Positions 1 through 8,374 of a DNA stretch of 64,000 nt are shown here, in pieces. A model generated the notes under the pieces. It was not told the origin of the DNA. It saw only the letters and a program-made list of their open reading frames with translations, and ran no database searches. The first letter of the stretch is position 1. Each line of letters opens with the position of its first letter. The DNA comes from CALROG01 sp943369755 (GTDB lineage Bacteria; Pseudomonadota; Gammaproteobacteria; Burkholderiales; Burkholderiaceae_C), in assembly GCA_943369755.1 (NCBI GenBank), contig CALROG020000003.1:62001-126000 (forward strand), written 5' to 3'. The position numbers were made by a program, and so were the translations under genes.

Positions 1-1
1 G

Positions 2-667
2 CGGATCACCGACTCAAGCAAGACCAAGACGGGTCTGGTGCTTGGTACGCCGAGCTTCATGTCGCCCGAACAAATCGCGGGGAAGAAGGTCGACGGCCGG
101 TCCGACCTGTATTCACTGGGGGTCATGTTGTTTCAGATGCTGGCCGGCGTGTTGCCGTTCCGCGGTGACTCGATGGCCGAGCTGATGTACAAGATTGCCA
201 ATGAAGAGGCACCTGACATCCGGATTATTCGCAAGGAGATCCCCGAGCGGCTTGCCCAAATCGTTGCCTTGGCCCTGAGTAAGAGACCCGAGACGCGCTA
301 CCAGGACGGTGACCAGTTCGCCGTTGATCTGCGTGCGGTGATCGACGGGGTGTCGGCGGCTACGCCTGCCGCTGGGGCCGCACCCTCAGCGCAATCGGGC
401 GCTGCGGCGGAAAAAACCCAGGCGTTCAACCTGCAGCCGACCGGTGGGGCAGACGTTTCTGAGAAAACTGCGGTCATGTCGGCGTCGACTGGCGGCTCCT
501 TCGAGGCCACCGTGGTGGCCGCCGCAATTCCGGCCCCGGCTCAGCCCGGCTATGATGCCACCCAGAAAATGGATGCCAGTGCCATCGACCCCTTCGCCAA
601 GACTGCAGTGATCAGCAGGGAGGGTGCTGCTGCTCACCCAAGTGCTGACACTGACGCGAAGACCTAA
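2..667 (+). CDS. Serine/threonine protein kinase, C-terminal part (5' end outside window)
   Basis: The reading frame is open from base 2, so the gene starts upstream of the window. The visible part begins near the end of the activation segment: GTPSFMSPEQ (the kinase APE-region equivalent SPEQ) is followed by DGRSDLYSLGVMLFQML and then the terminal kinase helices with the conserved arginine in RYQDGDQFA. This is the C-lobe of a Hanks-type (PknB-like) kinase. After the kinase core there is a ~100-residue Ala/Pro/Thr-rich tail with repeated EKTAVMS, TQKMDA and KTAVIS elements. Such Thr-rich tails often serve as (auto)phosphorylation and FHA-docking regions; that role is inferred here. A PP2C phosphatase gene starts 12 bases after the stop and an FHA gene follows, the usual partners of such a kinase. 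Confidence 0.93.
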   Translation, partial: RITDSSKTKTGLVLGTPSFMSPEQIAGKKVDGRSDLYSLGVMLFQMLAGVLPFRGDSMAELMYKIANEEAPDIRIIRKEIPERLAQIVALALSKRPETRYQDGDQFAVDLRAVIDGVSAATPAAGAAPSAQSGAAAEKTQAFNLQPTGGADVSEKTAVMSASTGGSFEATVVAAAIPAPAQPGYDATQKMDASAIDPFAKTAVISREGAAAHPSADTDAKT

Positions 668-679
668 GCCCGGGCATTT

Positions 680-1465
680 ATGAATTACGAGTTTTGCACA
701 CGCACCGACCCGGGGCTTGCCCGAGAAAACAACGAGGACTCGGTCACCTTTGACGAGTCTACCCGGCTGGCAGTGTTGGCTGACGGCATGGGTGGTTACA
801 ACGCAGGCGAGATCGCCAGCGGTATGGCCACAGCGTTTATCAAATCAGAGCTTGGCCGCTGGTTGTCTCAGGCGGGGCGCCATGCGAACGCTAAAGAAGT
901 CAGGCGCGCGATGGAAATCTGCGTTGACAATGCGAACCGCTCGATTTTCAATGCCGCAAATTCCAACCCCCAGTACAGTGGTATGGGAACAACGCTTGTG
1001 ATGGGCGTTTTTCAGGACTCGCGGTTGATGCTGGGACACATTGGCGATTCGCGCTGCTATCGTTTGCGCGATGGCGTACTGGCGCAGATCACCAAAGACC
1101 ACTCCTTGCTTCAAGAGCAGATGGATGCAGGGCTTATCACTGCTGAACAAGCAGCGACATCGACCAACAAGAACCTTGTGACGCGTGCGCTCGGCGTTGA
1201 AGACGCGGTGCTGCTGGAAGTAAACGAGCACCGGGTCGAACCAGGGGATCTGTACCTGATGTGTTCTGATGGCCTGTCCGACATGGTGGACGACAACGGA
1301 ATCGCTGAGCTGTTGCGCCTCGAAATCTTGCTGGATCTGAAGGCCGGACAGCTGGTCGAGGTGGCGAACACCAATGGTGGGCGGGACAATATCTCGGTTT
1401 TGCTCGCGCAGGCGCAAAGTGGAGCCAAAAAGCGCGGCTTAATTTCCAGATTGCTGGGAAAATAG
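680..1465 (+). CDS. PP2C-family Ser/Thr protein phosphatase
   Basis: A 261-residue cytosolic PP2C (PppA/Stp1-like) metal-dependent phosphatase. Motifs visible in order are RENNEDS near the N-terminus, VLADGMGG (metal-binding Asp), GDSRCYRLRDG, a TKDHS segment, CSDGLSD and the terminal GGRDNISVLL with the last metal-binding Asp. All core aspartates of the bacterial family are present and the length is normal, so it should be active. It lies 12 bases after the kinase and before an FHA gene, so it probably reverses phosphorylation by that kinase. No membrane segment is present. Confidence 0.95.
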   Translation: MNYEFCTRTDPGLARENNEDSVTFDESTRLAVLADGMGGYNAGEIASGMATAFIKSELGRWLSQAGRHANAKEVRRAMEICVDNANRSIFNAANSNPQYSGMGTTLVMGVFQDSRLMLGHIGDSRCYRLRDGVLAQITKDHSLLQEQMDAGLITAEQAATSTNKNLVTRALGVEDAVLLEVNEHRVEPGDLYLMCSDGLSDMVDDNGIAELLRLEILLDLKAGQLVEVANTNGGRDNISVLLAQAQSGAKKRGLISRLLGK

Positions 1466-1512
1466 TCTTTCGTATTAATTTCCCGAAACGTGTTTAAAAA
1501 CAGGAGTCGACC

Positions 1513-2181
1513 ATGCCGAAAATGATCGTTTCGATCGACGGTGTTGTCATCAAGGAAGTGCAGTTGACCAAGGACCGGACCACATTGGGCCGGCGACCGT
1601 ACAACGACATCGTGATAGACAACCTGGCGGTGAGTGGCGAGCACGCCATACTGCAAATGACAGGCAACGAGGTTTATCTTGAAGACCTGAACAGCACCAA
1701 CGGCACCTACGTCAACGGCAAGGCTGTAAAAAAACAGCTGTTGCAAAACAGCGACACAGTGGAGATAGGCAAGTACAAGATCAAGTACATCAACGAAGTC
1801 GCCAATGCCGGCTTCGAGAAAACCATGGTCATCAAGTCCGGTGGTGCCGGGCTGATGGCCCCCGCGCCCGCCGCCAGCGCTGCAGCGGCGGTTCCTGCAG
1901 GCGTGCCAGACGGGGCAGGGCCCAGCGGTCGAATCAAAGTGCTTTCAGGTGCCGCTGCCGGGCGCGAAGTGCCGCTTGTTAAAGTGGTAACGACGATCGG
2001 CAAGCCGGGGGTTGCAGTTGCGGCCATTACCAAGCGCAACAACGGTTTTGTGGTTGCGCATGTGGAAGGTGCCAACAAGCCGACGCTGAACGGGGCGCCG
2101 ATAGGTGGCGATCCGGTCATGCTGAAAAACGGCGACCTGCTGGAGCTCGCAGGAACCCAAATGCAGTTTGTTCAAGGTTGA
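1513..2181 (+). CDS. FHA-domain protein with a second degenerate FHA-like domain
   Basis: A 222-residue phosphothreonine-binding adaptor. The N-terminal ~95 residues form a canonical FHA domain: TTLGRRPYNDIVID, SGEH and LNSTNGTYVNG contain the Arg, Ser, His and Asn residues typical of phosphothreonine recognition. An Ala/Pro linker follows (about residues 115-140). The C-terminal ~80 residues look like a second FHA fold (GRIKVLSG, TTIGKPG, TLNGAPI, LKNGDLLELAG), but the Arg and Ser-x-x-His positions are not conserved. A clear ribosome site (caggag) precedes the ATG. It should read phosphothreonines made by the upstream kinase, perhaps in the kinase tail or in the downstream cyclase or ATPase. 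The partner is not shown by the sequence. Confidence 0.93.
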   Translation: MPKMIVSIDGVVIKEVQLTKDRTTLGRRPYNDIVIDNLAVSGEHAILQMTGNEVYLEDLNSTNGTYVNGKAVKKQLLQNSDTVEIGKYKIKYINEVANAGFEKTMVIKSGGAGLMAPAPAASAAAAVPAGVPDGAGPSGRIKVLSGAAAGREVPLVKVVTTIGKPGVAVAAITKRNNGFVVAHVEGANKPTLNGAPIGGDPVMLKNGDLLELAGTQMQFVQG

Positions 2182-2237
2182 CGGTCTGCCGAGCCCGCCC
2201 TCTGGGTACCGGCGAATGATTGTGAGTTGAGAGGCCC

Positions 2238-4487
2238 ATGGGATTGCTCTCCAAGCACTGGTCGCGCATTGCAGTAACGCTGATCCCGCTGATCTTTGCG
2301 CTGCTGCACGCCAGCGAGGTGCTTCGCATCGGTGTGCTACAGCGGCTCGATGACATCATCTACGATGCGCGCTTGCGGGCAACCATGCCCCGAACATTAG
2401 ACGACCGCATTGTCATTGTCGACATTGACGAAAAAAGCCTTGCGGAAGTCGGCCGCTGGCCCTGGGGGCGAAACAAGCTGGCTGATCTGGTCAATGACTT
2501 ATTTGACCGGCAAAACATCGCACTGCTCGGCTTTGACGTAGTGTTTGCTGAGCCGGATGAAAGCTCGGGTCTGAAGCGGCTGCGCCAGCTCGCACAGAGT
2601 GAGCTCAAAGACCAGTCTGGCTTTGCCGACCGGCTCAACCAGCTCCAGGGCGTGCTGGACTATGACGCGACATTTGCCAAGTCATTGGAAAAGCGCCCGG
2701 TTGTATTGGGCTATTACTTCACCAGCGACCGCGATGGACGGACTTCAGGCGCCTTGCCCGCGCCGGTGATGCAAAAAGACGCGCTGAACGGGCGCCCAAT
2801 CAAGTTCACGAGCTGGAACGGCTTTGGCTCCAACATTGAGCAGATTGCCAAGACGGCGCCCATGGGGGGGTTCTTCAACTCAATCACCGAAGGTGACGGC
2901 GTTGTGCGATCTATCCCCCTGATTGCTGAATACAAAGGCCAGTACTACGAGTCGCTTTCCATGGCGATGTTTCGAATGCTGGTGGGCCTGCCTACAGTGG
3001 AGCCCGGGTTTCCGCAAGAACGCTTCATAGCGCGCAACTACCAAGGGCTGGAAAGCGTATTGCTCAAGCAAGGCGGCAGAACCCTCGCCGTACCGGTCGA
3101 CGATCGGGTGGCAACGCTGGTGCCTTTCCGTGGTCCCGGCGGCGTTGGAGGGGGCTCTTTTCGATACATTTCAGCCGCAGATGTTTTGGCCAAACGGGTG
3201 CCCGCAGGTGCACTGAAGGACAAAATCGTGTTGTTGGGCACCACGGCCCCGGGTTTGCTTGACCTGCGGGTGACCCCGGTCGGAGAGACGTACCCTGGTG
3301 TTGAAACCCATGCCAACGTTATCTCGGGTTTACTCGACGGCAAAATATTCGTTAGGCCGGACTACGCCGTGGGCTTTGAGGTGGTGATTCTGGTTCTGGC
3401 GGGGCTTGGCCTGGCGTTTGCCCTGCCGCTATTGAGTGCCACGCGTGCGGTGGCGATGAGCGTGGTTGTGATCGGCCTGCTGGTCTCGCTGAACTTCTGG
3501 CTCTACCTGAGCTATGGCCTGGTTTTGCCGCTGGCCTCAGCACTGGTGATGGCGTTGACCGCGTTCGCACTCAACATGAGCTACGGCTACTTCGTCGAAA
3601 GCCGCTCCAAACGAGAGCTTGCAAACCTGTTCGGCACTTATGTTCCCCCCGAGCTGGTAGACGAGATGGTCAAGGACCCGGACAGCTATAGCATGAAGGC
3701 GATCAGCAAGGAGCTGACCGTCATGTTTTGCGACATGCGTGGCTTTACCAAGATGTCCGAACAAATGGAGCCCACGCAGTTACAGGAGCTGTTGAATGGC
3801 GTCTTCAGCCGGTTAACCGACCTGATTCGCACCAACCGCGGCACCATTGACAAATACATGGGCGATTGCGTCATGGCTTTTTGGGGTGCGCCGGTTGAAA
3901 CGCCTCAACACGCCCATCTGGCGGTGAAGACGGCGATGGAAATGGCCAATGCAGTTCGCAAGCTCAATGAGGAACATCGCGCCAAAGGCATCCCTGAAAT
4001 CGGCATTGGAATTGGCCTGAACACCGGCACGATGTGCGTAGGTGATATGGGCTCCGATATCCGGCGCAGCTACACCGTGATCGGCGACTCTGTGAATCTG
4101 GGTTCCCGTCTGGAGGGGTTGTCCAAGACCTATGGGGTTGATATTGTGGTGAGCGAATCGACCCGCAAGCTGGCCCCGGATTTTGCCTGGCAGGAGCTCG
4201 ACAAAGTCCGTGTAAAAGGCAAAGAGCAAGCAGTGGCGATTTTCTGGCCATTGGCACCCCTGGAACGGCTGGACAAGGCCCACGCAGACGAGCTCAAAAT
4301 TTGGGCGACCATCCTTAAGGCCTATCGGGCGCAAGATTGGGATCAGGCCGACGTGCAGTTGCTGAATCTTCAGCGCATGAACGCCAAAAAATACCTTTAC
4401 GAGCTGTACGCGCAACGTGTAGCCTCAATGAGGTCGCTGCCGTTTGACCCAGAATGGGACGGCGCAACCAACTTCGAGACCAAGTGA
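2238..4487 (+). CDS. CHASE2-domain class III adenylate/guanylate cyclase
   Basis: A 749-residue membrane cyclase. After an N-terminal membrane helix there is a CHASE2 extracytoplasmic sensor (about residues 30-350), three hydrophobic helices (about 375-450) and a cytosolic class III cyclase domain (about 480-650). Catalytic features are the metal Asp in MFCDMRGF (D499), the second Asp in MGDCVMAF (D543) and the transition-state region GDSVNLGSR (N620, R624). The base-selecting positions are Lys in IDKYMGD (K539) and Thr in SYTVIGD (T613), which favours ATP over GTP as substrate, so cAMP is the likely product. The next gene is a metallo-beta-lactamase protein resembling class II cyclic-nucleotide phosphodiesterases, so synthesis and breakdown may be encoded together. 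The CHASE2 ligand is unknown. Confidence 0.94.
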   Translation: MGLLSKHWSRIAVTLIPLIFALLHASEVLRIGVLQRLDDIIYDARLRATMPRTLDDRIVIVDIDEKSLAEVGRWPWGRNKLADLVNDLFDRQNIALLGFDVVFAEPDESSGLKRLRQLAQSELKDQSGFADRLNQLQGVLDYDATFAKSLEKRPVVLGYYFTSDRDGRTSGALPAPVMQKDALNGRPIKFTSWNGFGSNIEQIAKTAPMGGFFNSITEGDGVVRSIPLIAEYKGQYYESLSMAMFRMLVGLPTVEPGFPQERFIARNYQGLESVLLKQGGRTLAVPVDDRVATLVPFRGPGGVGGGSFRYISAADVLAKRVPAGALKDKIVLLGTTAPGLLDLRVTPVGETYPGVETHANVISGLLDGKIFVRPDYAVGFEVVILVLAGLGLAFALPLLSATRAVAMSVVVIGLLVSLNFWLYLSYGLVLPLASALVMALTAFALNMSYGYFVESRSKRELANLFGTYVPPELVDEMVKDPDSYSMKAISKELTVMFCDMRGFTKMSEQMEPTQLQELLNGVFSRLTDLIRTNRGTIDKYMGDCVMAFWGAPVETPQHAHLAVKTAMEMANAVRKLNEEHRAKGIPEIGIGIGLNTGTMCVGDMGSDIRRSYTVIGDSVNLGSRLEGLSKTYGVDIVVSESTRKLAPDFAWQELDKVRVKGKEQAVAIFWPLAPLERLDKAHADELKIWATILKAYRAQDWDQADVQLLNLQRMNAKKYLYELYAQRVASMRSLPFDPEWDGATNFETK

Positions 4488-4496
4488 GGCGATGCA

Positions 4497-5288
4497 ATGA
4501 AAGTACGGGTTTTGGGCTGCTCCGGCGCAATCGCCAAGGACTGCCGAACCACGTCTTTCCTGATTGACGATGACGTATTGGTCGATGCCGGCACGGGCGT
4601 AGGCGATTTATTGCTTGACGAGATGAAGGGCATCAACCATGTGTTGTTGACCCATTCGCACCTAGACCATGTGGCCGCTTTGCCATTGATGATTGACGCG
4701 ATTGCGTCCCAGCGCACGTCGCCAGTGAAAATCCACGCCTTGCCCGGCACCATAGCGGCGCTGAAGGCGCATATTTTTAACAACGTGATTTGGCCGGACT
4801 TCAGCCGCATTCCTACTCCCCAGGCGCCTTTCATCACCTTCCATGAAATCCAGGTCGGGCAGACTTTGGACATTACGGGGAAGCGAATTGAAGTTCTACC
4901 TGCTGTGCACACGGTGCCAGCGGTTGGCTATGCCGTGACGGCGGGGCGTGGATGCTGGGTTTTTACCGGAGACACTGAGCGCAACCCGGCTTTCTGGCGG
5001 CGACTCAACAAGATGAACGTGGTGGCGTTGGTGATTGAAACCGCGTTCAGCAACCGCGAGAAAGACCTGGCCAAGCGCAGCCTGCATTTGTCACCGCATG
5101 CGCTGGCCGAGGAGCTGGACTGCATCGACAAGGGCAAGAGTTTCCCGATTTACATCACGCACACCAAACCGGCCGAGACTGAACTCATCATGGCGGAGAT
5201 TCAGCGCTTTGACCAAACCCAGCCTTTCGGCCCGAATGTGACCCACGACATTCGCTGGCTACGTGCTGGACAGGAGTTTGAGCTATGA
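4497..5288 (+). CDS. MBL-fold hydrolase, class II cyclic-nucleotide phosphodiesterase-like
   Basis: A 263-residue metallo-beta-lactamase-fold enzyme. It shows the zinc motif THSHLDH, an HTVPAVGY segment, a metal-binding Asp in FTGDTERN, a late THTKPAE histidine motif and an ETAFSNRE segment. The HSHLDHVAAL region and overall length resemble class II 3',5'-cyclic-nucleotide phosphodiesterases (PDE1/CpdP type) rather than lactonases or glyoxalases, but general MBL hydrolase activity cannot be excluded. It starts 9 bases after the cyclase stop and its own stop overlaps the next start (ATGA), so it is co-translated with the GAF-ATPase. The likely role is to hydrolyse the cyclic nucleotide made by the upstream cyclase; this is inferred from family and position. 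Confidence 0.85.
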   Translation: MKVRVLGCSGAIAKDCRTTSFLIDDDVLVDAGTGVGDLLLDEMKGINHVLLTHSHLDHVAALPLMIDAIASQRTSPVKIHALPGTIAALKAHIFNNVIWPDFSRIPTPQAPFITFHEIQVGQTLDITGKRIEVLPAVHTVPAVGYAVTAGRGCWVFTGDTERNPAFWRRLNKMNVVALVIETAFSNREKDLAKRSLHLSPHALAEELDCIDKGKSFPIYITHTKPAETELIMAEIQRFDQTQPFGPNVTHDIRWLRAGQEFEL

Positions 5289-7708
5289 GCGCCGTACTAA
5301 AGCCGCCTGGCGGTGAAAAAGACGTTGAGCAGGCCTTCTTTGACTCACAAATGCTGCCGCCGGAAAAGCGGGGCGTGTCTTTTGAGGCTCTCTTCTTCAG
5401 GCAACTACAGCAGGTGACGACGAGGATCCATGAAACTGAGAACGTTGATCAGATCATGCTGGAGGCGAGCCAGGACATTTGCAAGTTGCTGAACGCGGAC
5501 CGGCTTACTTTGTATGCCGTCAACGATGACCACACGGCTATTGTCTCGAAGATCAAGACCGGGCTAAACACCAGCCGCGACCTCAAACTGCCCATCAGCG
5601 CACAGAGCATTGCGGGGTATGTGGCCTTTTCGAAAGGCCCCGTGAATATCGCTGATGTCTATGACGACGACGCACTCAAACGAATTCACCCTACCTTGAG
5701 CTTTCTCAAGGAGGTGGACAAGCGCTCAGGCTATCGCACCAAGCAGATGCTGGTGGTGCCGATTCTTGACGGAGACGCGCTTCATGGCGTTTTGCAGGTC
5801 ATCAACAACAAAAGCGATCAGCCCTTCGGAGAGCTGGAGGTGGAAGGCGCAGCCCAGTTGTGCAAGACACTGGCAACTGCAATTCGCCAGCGCATGCAGA
5901 AAGCCGAGGACGGCACACGGCGCAAAGCCACCAAGTACGATGGTTTGGTGTCCGATGGCGTGTTGACTGCCGACGAGTTGCAACAATGCATTCAAGCCGC
6001 GCGCGAAGAAGCCAAACCGGTTGAGCACATGTTGATGGCGCGGTTCCAGATACGCCCCGCGCAGATCGGGCCGTCACTGTCAAAGTTCTTTGGCATGCCA
6101 TACGAGCCTTTCAACACCGGGCGTATTCGCTCTGAAATGTTGCATGGGCCGCTGAAGCGCGATTTTCTGGTCGAGCAGGGATGGATTCCGCTGGAGGACT
6201 CGCCAGACGGCCTGGTAGTGATGTGCATGGACCCGGAGGCTGTGCGCGGCTCCCGCATCGTTCCGCAAGTGTTCCCTCGCATCAGCAAGTTTGCCTATCG
6301 TGTGACCACGCAAACCGAATTTGAAGAGACGCTGAGTCAACTTTATGGTGCGGGCGTTGAGGGCGGGTCGATCGATGAACTGCTGGCTGACCTGAGCGCC
6401 CCCGCTGACGACGATGGTGGCGACGACTTCTCTTCGCTGGAGTCGGCTGCGGCTGACAACGAGCTGGTGAAGTTCGTCAACAAGGTCATTGTGGATGCCT
6501 ACAACATGAAGGCGTCAGACATTCACATTGAGCCGCTGCCGGGCAAAGCCAAGACAGGCATCCGCCTGCGCATTGACGGCAGTTTGCAGCCCTATATTGA
6601 GGTGCCGGCTCATTTTCGCCAGGCCATGATCACGCGCCTGAAGATCATGTGCGACCTGGACATTTCTGAAAAGCGCAAACCACAAGATGGCAAGATCAAG
6701 TTCAAGAAGTTTGGCCCTCTTGACATTGAACTACGGGTGGCAACCATTCCTTCAGCAGGGGGTGTTGAAGATATCGTGATGCGTATCCTGGCGGCGGGTG
6801 AACCTATACCTTTAGAGAAGCTGGGCCTGACACCGCACAACCGGGAGCGGGTCGAAAAAACCGTTAGCAAGCCCTATGGCTTGTTTTACGTGTGTGGCCC
6901 CACAGGTTCTGGCAAGACGACAACGCTGCATTCAATCCTCAAGTTTCTCAACACCAATGACACCAAAATCTGGACTGCTGAAGACCCGGTTGAAATCACA
7001 CAAAAGGGCTTGCGCCAGGTTCAGATCAACAAGAAGGCGGGCATTGACTTCGCCTTGGTCATGCGCGCGTTTTTGCGGGCAGATCCAGACATCATCATGG
7101 TGGGTGAGTCGCGCGACAAGGAAACTGTGTCGATGGGGGTGGAGGCCTCGCTCACCGGCCATCTGGTGTTCTCAACCCTGCACACCAACTCGGCACCTGA
7201 GTCCATCACACGCTTGCTAGACATGGGCATGGACCCATTCAACTTTGCCGATGCGCTGCTGGGCATTTTGGCGCAGCGCCTCGCCAAGCGTTTGTGCGAC
7301 TGCAAGCAGGAGTACACCCCCGACGGCGACGAGATCAAGACCTTTGTAGCGGAATATGCGGAAGACTTGCGCCACACCCCGGCCTGGAAGGCCGATTACG
7401 CCGGTGAAGCAAAGAAGTTGTATGAGAGCTGGGTAAAGCTATATGGCGATGGCGGCAAACTCAAGTTCTACCGCCCGGTGGGCTGCGACAAATGCGGAAA
7501 AACTGGCTACAAAGGCCGTGTGGGGCTGCACGAGTTGCTGATCGCGGACGACGATGTCAAAAAGCTCATTCAAGAACGGGCTCGGGTAGCAGACCTGTTT
7601 GTTTGCGCCGTCGCGGGCGGCATGCGGACCCTGAAGATGGACGGTATGGAAAAGATCATGCTCGGGATGACAGATTTGAAGCAGGTGAGGTCCGTTTGCA
7701 TTAAATGA
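5285..7708 (+). CDS. GspE/PilB-family secretion or pilus assembly ATPase with N-terminal GAF domain
   Basis: An 807-residue hexameric-type ATPase. Residues ~40-205 form a GAF sensor domain (LLNADRLTLYAV, VVPILDGDALHGVLQVIN). Residues ~220-340 resemble the MshE/GspE N-terminal domain. The C-terminal half is a type II/IV secretion ATPase: Walker A GPTGSGKTTT (G538-T547), the Asp-rich DPDIIMVGESRD Walker B region (from D600), a His box LVFSTLHTNSAP, and a zinc tetracysteine-like pair CDCKQ and CDKCG. A GAF fused to a PilB/GspE ATPase suggests that a small ligand, possibly the cyclic nucleotide of the upstream genes, gates the motor. It overlaps the preceding stop by 4 bases, and pilin genes follow after 156 bases. 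No other pilus assembly genes (pilC, pilD, pilQ) are in the window. Confidence 0.93.
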   Translation: MSAVLKPPGGEKDVEQAFFDSQMLPPEKRGVSFEALFFRQLQQVTTRIHETENVDQIMLEASQDICKLLNADRLTLYAVNDDHTAIVSKIKTGLNTSRDLKLPISAQSIAGYVAFSKGPVNIADVYDDDALKRIHPTLSFLKEVDKRSGYRTKQMLVVPILDGDALHGVLQVINNKSDQPFGELEVEGAAQLCKTLATAIRQRMQKAEDGTRRKATKYDGLVSDGVLTADELQQCIQAAREEAKPVEHMLMARFQIRPAQIGPSLSKFFGMPYEPFNTGRIRSEMLHGPLKRDFLVEQGWIPLEDSPDGLVVMCMDPEAVRGSRIVPQVFPRISKFAYRVTTQTEFEETLSQLYGAGVEGGSIDELLADLSAPADDDGGDDFSSLESAAADNELVKFVNKVIVDAYNMKASDIHIEPLPGKAKTGIRLRIDGSLQPYIEVPAHFRQAMITRLKIMCDLDISEKRKPQDGKIKFKKFGPLDIELRVATIPSAGGVEDIVMRILAAGEPIPLEKLGLTPHNRERVEKTVSKPYGLFYVCGPTGSGKTTTLHSILKFLNTNDTKIWTAEDPVEITQKGLRQVQINKKAGIDFALVMRAFLRADPDIIMVGESRDKETVSMGVEASLTGHLVFSTLHTNSAPESITRLLDMGMDPFNFADALLGILAQRLAKRLCDCKQEYTPDGDEIKTFVAEYAEDLRHTPAWKADYAGEAKKLYESWVKLYGDGGKLKFYRPVGCDKCGKTGYKGRVGLHELLIADDDVKKLIQERARVADLFVCAVAGGMRTLKMDGMEKIMLGMTDLKQVRSVCIK

Positions 7709-7806
7709 TACATGACAGGACAAAAATGTCGGTTAGGTGCGTATGGAAAATACTATAAAAATACTATTTTTCTTGAAAAAAAGTACTTAATGGCCTTTCC
7801 GCATGA

Positions 7807-7822
7807 TGGCCCGGTGCTTGCT
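7807..7822 (+). promoter_or_regulatory. Sigma-54 (RpoN) type promoter of the pilin gene
   Basis: TGGCCCG, four bases, then TTGCT matches the -24/-12 consensus TGGCACG-N4-TTGCW with the invariant GG and GC correctly spaced. It lies 43 bases before the pilin start codon. Upstream is an AT-rich tract with an 11-bp-spaced direct repeat AATACTAT (7749-7756 and 7760-7767) that could hold activator or IHF contacts. RpoN/PilR control is the known mode for many pilA genes. Confidence 0.8.
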
Positions 7823-7864
7823 TTTCTTAAGGGCAATTTTCATTCAACTTCTGGAGATTTCTAA

Positions 7865-8293
7865 ATGAAACGTCAACTTCAAAAGGGCTTTACCCTTATC
7901 GAACTGATGATCGTGGTCGCGATCATTGGTATTTTGGCCGCGGTGGCTTTGCCTGCATATCAAGACTACACAAAGCGGGCCCGCATCACGGAAGGCTTTA
8001 ATCTATCGGCAGCGGCCAAGACTGGTGTTGCTGACTTCTTCGCCTCCAACAACATACTGCCAAGTGACAACGCGTCAATTGGGCTTCCTACTTCCACAGC
8101 CATCTCGGGTGCTTCTGTGACGAGCGTGGGCGTCGCCGGTTCCGGCGTGATTACCATTACCTACAATACGAGGGTTTCCGACGCTGCCACGACGATCATC
8201 TTGACACCGTCAGCTGGAGCAGGTGCCATTGCATGGAGCTGTAGCACGGGCACTGTCGATCTGAAGTTGCGCCCGGCCAATTGCCGTAGCTAA
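7865..8293 (+). CDS. pilA: Type IV major pilin (PilA-like)
   Basis: A 142-residue type IVa prepilin. An 8-residue positive leader (MKRQLQKG) ends in Gly and is followed by FTLIELMIVVAIIGILAAVA, so PilD-type cleavage gives an N-methylated Phe and Glu at position 5. Mature length is about 134 residues. A C-terminal disulfide loop is suggested by Cys in AWSCSTG and in PANCRS. The variable middle is Ser/Thr/Ala rich, suitable for O-glycosylation. It has its own sigma-54 promoter. A second, shorter-leader paralogue follows immediately. The GAF-ATPase upstream is a plausible assembly motor. Confidence 0.95.
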   Translation: MKRQLQKGFTLIELMIVVAIIGILAAVALPAYQDYTKRARITEGFNLSAAAKTGVADFFASNNILPSDNASIGLPTSTAISGASVTSVGVAGSGVITITYNTRVSDAATTIILTPSAGAGAIAWSCSTGTVDLKLRPANCRS

Positions 8294-8307
8294 GAAGTGT
8301 CAGATGT

Positions 8308-8336
8308 GAGGCGGCTGGGCTTTAGCTGGCCGCCTC
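8308..8336 (+). terminator. Hairpin between the two pilin genes (terminator or attenuator)
   Basis: GAGGCGGC (8308-8315) pairs perfectly with GCCGCCTC (8329-8336) around a 13-base loop. No run of U follows, so it is not a classical strong terminator. It could stabilise the pilA mRNA 3' end or reduce read-through into the second pilin. Confidence 0.5.
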
Positions 8337-8374
8337 ATGTTGTGGCGATGCGTTGCCTTGGATGCTTTCATGTC

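Noticed and set aside
8297..8374. N-terminal extension of the second pilin
   Set aside because: It would add 26 residues before a normal prepilin leader and span the intergenic hairpin.
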